NCBI GenBank assembly: GCA_023627715.1
Contig: JAMAHW010000001.1
Span: 744,001 to 808,000, forward strand
Length of the DNA stretch: 64,000 nucleotides
Reading direction: 5' to 3'
DNA from: Periconia sp. R9002
Lineage: Eukaryota > Ascomycota > Dothideomycetes > Pleosporales > Periconiaceae
Made by a program: the position numbers and the translations under genes. Below are positions 59,089 to 64,000 of this stretch, piece after piece. The notes below the pieces were generated by a model that saw nothing but the letters and a program-made list of their open reading frames with translations, made no database searches and was not told the DNA's origin. Position 1 is the stretch's first letter. Every line of letters starts with the position of its first letter.

Positions 59089-59209
59089 CACGATCTGGTA
59101 GATGAATGGTTATGTATATTTATCTAGTTATGCATGTGTGAGGACATGTGGGATGTTGTCAGCGAGGAGGGAAGTTGGAAACACCACGATTCGGTAGGTG
59201 AATGGTTAT
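59087..59209 (+). repeat. Imperfect 27-nt direct repeat, two units
   Basis: Units at 59087-59113 and 59183-59209 share accacgat, ggta, and gtgaatggttat or gatgaatggttat, differing at a few bases, with about 70 nt between. Origin unclear. Confidence 0.65.
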
Positions 59210-60107
59210 ACTATATCATGTTGTGTATATCTGTATCGGTGTGATGGTATCAGCCATATAATTCGGTATAAGATGGCACCATCATCATCATCATCATTGT
59301 CAGATGACGATCGACGTTTTCTTGGTTTTCGGTGTAAGATGTGAGATTTTTTAGCACGCAGCCTTGCGAGTAGGTATTTTGGCCGCTTGGGGTAATCCGA
59401 GCGGACGAGTGAGTTGCTAGTGACAAAGTATGGGTATCTACGACAGTCGCTAAGAAGAGAAAACGAGAGATCTACTGCATCGCAAGGATACGCCCAGTTC
59501 GGATATCAAAGGCCAGAGCGTGAAAAGAAAAAAAAAGCAAATCGAGGCTTTCGCCCTGTCTCCTGCACCGAGGCTGAAGTGATTTGTCATTAGTTGAAAC
59601 CAAGATCAATGTCAGCATACTAAATACGAGTTTTACTTTACGGGAACATGTGCTGTGGCTGCTCTTGTCGTTAACCTATCAGAAAAGTATCCGCAGATAC
59701 CGAGTACGGGAGGTGACATGCAGAAGGGCAACAGAAAAGATACACATACTGCCAACGAGGCAAAATTAGATCAAAAATGCAAGCCATGAACAGAAGGACG
59801 TGCCCACCGCGTGACCACAAGTAAGCGAAGTATGCAAGGCAATCAATGAAATGAGACAAAAAGAAAAAGTGACGAATGCTGCGAGAGAAAATTGTGCGGG
59901 GTACAAAAATGTAGCCCAAAGGGCGTTCGCAGCCTCAGCCTGATGGCCATCAAAAAAAAAGGCCGCCAAAAGGTTGGCAAACCACATCCCTCTGCCTTAT
60001 GAGGCTCTGTCGTGTTGAAACCATGCGAACGCCAATGCTTCGTCGCAGTCTTCTCACACCTCCCCGACCATTCTCCAAATGCGGAAATAAATATCAAATA
60101 CTTTTTT

Positions 60108-62158
60108 TCAGCAACAGACGCCATTTCTGCAGACACGGGGTTGCCACTGCCAGTAGGACGGGTCCTGCTCATCTTTCTCAGCCCGCCTCTCGTGATGATG
60201 ATGATGATGATGAGCTGACGCCGCAGCAACGGGGCTGTCCACCTTGGGATGGGGAGATACCGATGGCAATTCCCTAGTGAAGCTGACCATAACGATAACT
60301 CCTAACGCATTCTCATCGGTTGGGCTAGACGGTCTTCCTGGGCGGAGCATGTAGACGAGTCCATATTCATCAACGTTGCCTACAATATATCGGTTGTACG
60401 ACGATGACATGGAGCTGTTGGGCAGCGGTGGGTTAAGAATATTGTGTAGCCTTTGCGAACACTTGCATGCCGCGGCTGGCGGAGGCCACATTTTAATGGG
60501 GGAATGTCGGAATACCACGTCGCCCTTGGAGCCCAAGTAGTCGATTGGGGATTGACTGGGAGTGTAACCATGTCCAGGGGCTTTCCAGTCAAGCGGTGCT
60601 ACGCGTCGTGAGCCTACACGGATCCGTAGACATGGGCCTGCGGCTGGGTTGTTGCAACATCGGTCGTCCTCCACGAGGTCCAAGAAGGAACTGCTGGAGA
60701 GGTTGTACGCTTTCAGCTTGGTACGGGCGAGGATGAAGGTGCGGGCGGAGTTGCATTCTGGAGTGAGTTCAGAGTGGAAGGTTGGGTTCAGTCGTTGCTG
60801 TTCTGGAGCCCAATTGGGCTTGTTTCTGGAGTCCAGCACCCTGGTGTATATGTCGTCCTCGGGCACTTGCCGGACTGAATCTGCGTCTTCACCGGAATCT
60901 GAGGTAGAGTTCGATTCGCAATCGAAATCGGCAACGTAGAATGTGCGTAGCTGCCGGCTCGAACTGCCTATCCATTCACGGCGTGACTCCACAATTTTTG
61001 CGTCTCCAGTAGCATCATCGAATTGAATTGTCAATTCGGTCCAGGAGTCGTGTATGGGACCTTCCATATGCTGTCGGCGATATACTCGTCTGTTAATATC
61101 CATATCTTCGCGTGTTGGATATTTGAGTGGAAAGCGTATACAGTGGTAGAAGGACGTCCAGTCAATCTCTTCTACTTCAAACGACGTTTGGTTTGAGACG
61201 GCGTAAAAGTAGCCATCGCTCACTTCGAAGGCGACAGTGGAGCTGAGATCTGTTCCGAAAAATCCCTCCAGTATCAGTCGAGGCTTATATACCGACTTTT
61301 TGTCGTCTATAAGAGGAACACCGAAAATCTCCCACTCGTGATGGCCATTGGATCCCATTGCGCTGTAGGTGCCATAGTAAAGCCATTCGGCTGTGTGACG
61401 CACGAAAAGTTTATAGCTTGAAGCCAGTGGAATTTTGTTCAGTATTCTGTCGTGTCCGGGATCCTCTTTGGTACTAATTGCAAGTATACAGCTTTGGCTG
61501 GGTCGCATTTTTGTTTCGTAGTGAACAGCAGCGACATCCTCGTTGAAGTATAACAGACTAAGGTTGTAGTCGTGAGTCGATGTGCAAGGTCCGATCATTG
61601 TAGATATATCAATCTCCACGTTTTTGAAAGAATTGCTCATCTTCATAACACGAATAGTAGTGCCTTCTAGTAGGCACAGAATCCCTTGGCGATAACAAAA
61701 GCCATGTGCTGGTCCTACGACTCTGGCGGAAAATGGAAGACAATTCGAGAAAGCATGGCGTTTTTCGTGGATGCTTCTCATGGCTTCGATATAGGACATC
61801 TGCTTTTCTTGAAATTGTTGCATATCCTTCTCTTGGGAACTTTGTGACTGTGGCAATGAGTTTGTGATCCGCATGCCTTCATTGGGTCAGATCTTACAGA
61901 GACAATGGTTCGACAATAATCTTGAGTCTGCCGTGCCTCTGGTGTACATCTCATGTGAGTCTAGCATTGCTTAGCCCAGTGTTTGTTGTAATTTCGTGAT
62001 CTTTATACCTCGATAGTTCTTCGACATAGTGTGCTCTCGTGTAGAAGTGCTCTGAGTTGACGACATGAATGGCCAAGGCTAACGATGTCGTCGAAGCATA
62101 AGTATGAAGTAATGGAAAACAGAATGTCAAACGGGAGTTCATCGAAGGAGATAGGCAT
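60108..62158 (-). CDS. F-box protein, 650 aa
   Basis: Three exons: 62158-62009, 61960-61898 and 61847-60108; introns 48 and 50 nt; all phase 0; 650 aa. The N-terminus is an F-box: FDELPFDILFSITSYLCFDDIVSLGHSC with the LP...I...L core and following basic residues. The 21-codon second exon (THMRCTPEARQTQDYCRTIVS) was inferred from good donor, branch (ctgac) and acceptor signals on both sides; without it an in-frame stop blocks the third exon. The large C-terminal part has beta-rich segments but no Leu-rich or WD repeats that I can identify, as in many fungal F-box proteins. A run of seven His precedes an acidic end. It probably recruits a substrate to an SCF ubiquitin ligase; the target is unknown. 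Confidence 0.8.
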
Positions 62159-63341
62159 GAATCCTGGCCCAAGGAACAAAAGGCATGTGTCAAGAAATAG
62201 GAAACCAGAAAATCGAGCAAAGAGTTCAATTGGTGGAGTAATACTCAGTCGTGAAAGCAAGAAGGCGCAGTTAATCCCAATGCTGACACAAGCACAATCA
62301 TATCCAATCGAGAGAAGGCAAATTATTACATCGCACGCCTCGCAGCCATGGCGAAAGCCTCTAAAATATCAGTCATTTGAGGCTCTGCGACCTTTTTCCG
62401 TTAGATCAACCCGGTAATCGTAGGGGGAGAAGGCTGGAAAATGAAGTGTCACAAGGGCCGCTTCCTACCGATTGCGTCGACGGCGTGGCACAAGAGAATG
62501 GAACCAAGGATGAAACTAACGTCAAGTGGGTACGTGACACGATCGATAGTGGAGCATTTGATTATACTTCCGGATAGAAAAGGTAGCTTGTGAAAGCGAG
62601 GGGAGAACACAAGAATGCGGCTCTTACACTCTTCGATGATTGGATGATAACGAGATTCCTTCTTGGGTAGGTACGTTTTGCGGCTCATCTGCGTGCTAGA
62701 GATGCCACAAGCTTGGCATTCTCAGCCTTGTCACCAACACAAACTGTCACTGACATCCAACGATCAATCTGCCAGCATAATGGATTATCCAGCTTATCTT
62801 CTTCACCCGGCTATATGCTTTCGTGACGTTTTCAGAAATCAACCTCAGCCTTGTTGATGTGATATATCATTTAACCCGCATCAATAAATCCTCTTCCCTG
62901 GATATATGCACGGTTAGGATCGCGAGCACGGGGAAGCTTCCTATGCATCCGATGAAACAGTTTACTCAATCTATCTCCTCGTTTCACTAAGCCACGATAT
63001 CGAGAACCCGGGGCTACTGCATGTTCACATCGTATTGACCAGTTGACCAGTTGATCATCCCGCGCCATTAATGTATCCTGCGACATTCGAGAATAGCCCA
63101 AAGGCCGCAAACGGAAGAGGTGGAGTGATTCCAAGCCATGAACTTAAGGCTGGATCCCAAGTTCCTCTGTTCCCCGCAGAAGCCTTACCGGACGAAGGGT
63201 CCTCGGTTCAACAAGTCTCTGCCATGTACAAGCAAGGCTGACATCGTCGCCGGGTGTATACGTTTTTGTGCAAACTGCATTGTGCTGTGAACTCTCATCT
63301 TTTGCAGTTGAGAGAAATAGTATGCGTTGCTCGTGGGATGC
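62159..63341. other. Intergenic region upstream of the F-box gene
   Basis: About 1.2 kb between two minus-strand genes. The F-box frame is open back to a TTG at 62260. Two minus-strand frames (62449-62688 and 62871-63134) show no recognisable features. Nothing else seen. Confidence 0.35.
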
Positions 63342-64000
63342 TTAATCTTCTGGTACAGCTCGATTGCGTGGTTTCTTGTCCCATCCTACAAATGGCCAGC
63401 CTTCAGGTAAGGTTGAATAGGGCGGCAAATCGAAAAGCCCGCAGCTACCCTGATCGCAGCTCAGATTGCAGATACCAAACACTTTGCAATAGCATTCTTT
63501 CGCTGGAGGACAGTGGACAGCGTCTTTGCCAAATATCACTAACGGGTGAAAAATTAGTAACAAGTTGACATCAAGGGGAATGGAGCAGGAGACATCGAAG
63601 GGTCGTGCAAGAGTCTGAGTGAGCCACATCCTCCTTGGACTGGATGTGAGTCTCCAAATGTGCATCACAAGCTTGCCTCACTGCCCTTGGGCAGCAACGA
63701 CGTGCTCGGCAAACCTTTTGTGCGCTCATCGGTAAGTGTAATGTTGGTGCAACCGACGTGGACGACGCCAGAGCCTGATCCCACAACGATAGGGAAAGTA
63801 GAACCTACTGTGCCAGCTATACTCGAGCACTCTTCCCGAGATACTATCGTCCAGGTCCGTCTCCAACAGCCAATTTCTTAGCCTGATGTATTCTTCCCTT
63901 TTCTTCTCCCGAATCTTCTCTTTTGTGAGAGCAAATTGTGCGCAGCAGCTGACACCCACTCTATCAGGAACTGGTCTCCCTGGAAACAACTCCTGGAAAG
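63342..64000 (-). CDS. DUF3431 family protein, 3' part (continues past window edge)
   Basis: Two exons are visible: from beyond 64000 down to 63809, and 63538-63342, separated by a 270-nt intron (gtaggt...gttag, phase 1). About 128 residues are seen. The sequence FQELFPGRPVP ... VGVSCCAQFALTKEKI ... YIRLRNWLLETDLDD, SGRVLEYSWH-MIFGKDAVHC and CYCKVFGIC is the conserved C-terminal pattern of DUF3431, a family of fungal proteins often with an N-terminal signal or anchor and suspected to be glycosyltransferase-like. Function is unproven. The visible tail beyond CNLSC is Cys/Pro-rich and reaches a TAA at 63342. The intron is long for this window and might hide another small exon, although the spliced core matches the family without a gap. 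Confidence 0.8.

Larger units (their letters stand above)
57441..60107. other. Gene-poor region of 2.7 kb
   Basis: No gene supported. A 177-codon frame at 57547-58080 lacks recognisable features. The region holds an AC dinucleotide run at 59071-59088, an imperfect 27-nt direct duplication (59087-59113 and 59183-59209), and a cat repeat at 59279-59297. Confidence 0.4.

Noticed and set aside
62449..62688. 79-codon minus-strand frame upstream of the F-box gene
   Set aside because: Begins with ATG but has no recognisable motif and no convincing splice link to the F-box exon.

Overview
The window is nuclear DNA from a filamentous ascomycete (Pezizomycotina). Genes are dense and carry short introns, mostly 47-130 nt, with GTANGT-like donors, CTAAC/CTGAC branch sites and YAG acceptors. 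The gene set is typical of these fungi: GH131 glucanase, Zn2Cys6 regulator, Dsc E3 ligase, cyanase and DUF3431. A class-level guess of Dothideomycetes is inference, based on the introner-like repeat and the type of F-box and DUF3431 genes. No bacterial operon, virus, CRISPR array or complete transposon was seen.

I support 22 protein genes (one cut by the right edge), one intron-containing tRNA-Asp and one probable WD40 remnant. 0-14 kb: an unrecognised 545-aa protein; a secreted GH131 glucanase; a type II membrane GT31-like transferase; an atypical SDR/epimerase; a fungal multi-pass membrane protein of unknown function; and the RING-H2 membrane ubiquitin ligase Dsc1/Tul1. 14-26 kb: a WD40 remnant, a rhomboid protease, a multi-C2H2 protein, cyanase with an optional mitochondrial-like leader, and a phospholipase D. 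26-36 kb: mitofusin Fzo1, divergent from ESCRT-III Vps2, then a PP2C phosphatase and the AMPK gamma subunit Snf4. 36-48 kb: tRNA-Asp, a GT25-like transferase divergent from a DHHC palmitoyltransferase, and Cdc14 divergent from a SET-domain methyltransferase. 49-64 kb: a FacB/Cat8-type acetate regulator, Kti12, a small polyQ protein, an F-box protein and a partial DUF3431 gene. Gene-poor stretches lie at 52.6-55.1 and 57.4-60.1 kb.

Most genes are housekeeping and form head-to-head pairs (GT31/SDR, membrane protein/Dsc1, cyanase/PLD, Fzo1/Vps2, GT25/Pfa3-like, Cdc14/SET, Kti12/polyQ). Possible functional links: Dsc1 next to a rhomboid protease (both activities are used in SREBP activation in Aspergillus), and Snf4 with FacB/Cat8 in carbon-source control, although these two are 14 kb apart.

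The most unusual signal is a roughly 130-nt repeat present three times. One copy is exactly an intron of the mitofusin gene; two diverged copies lie in the same orientation just beyond that gene. All three keep a perfect branch site near the 3' end. This looks like an introner-like element family. Gene models were built by hand from splice signals, reading phase and family knowledge; no alignment or transcript data were available.
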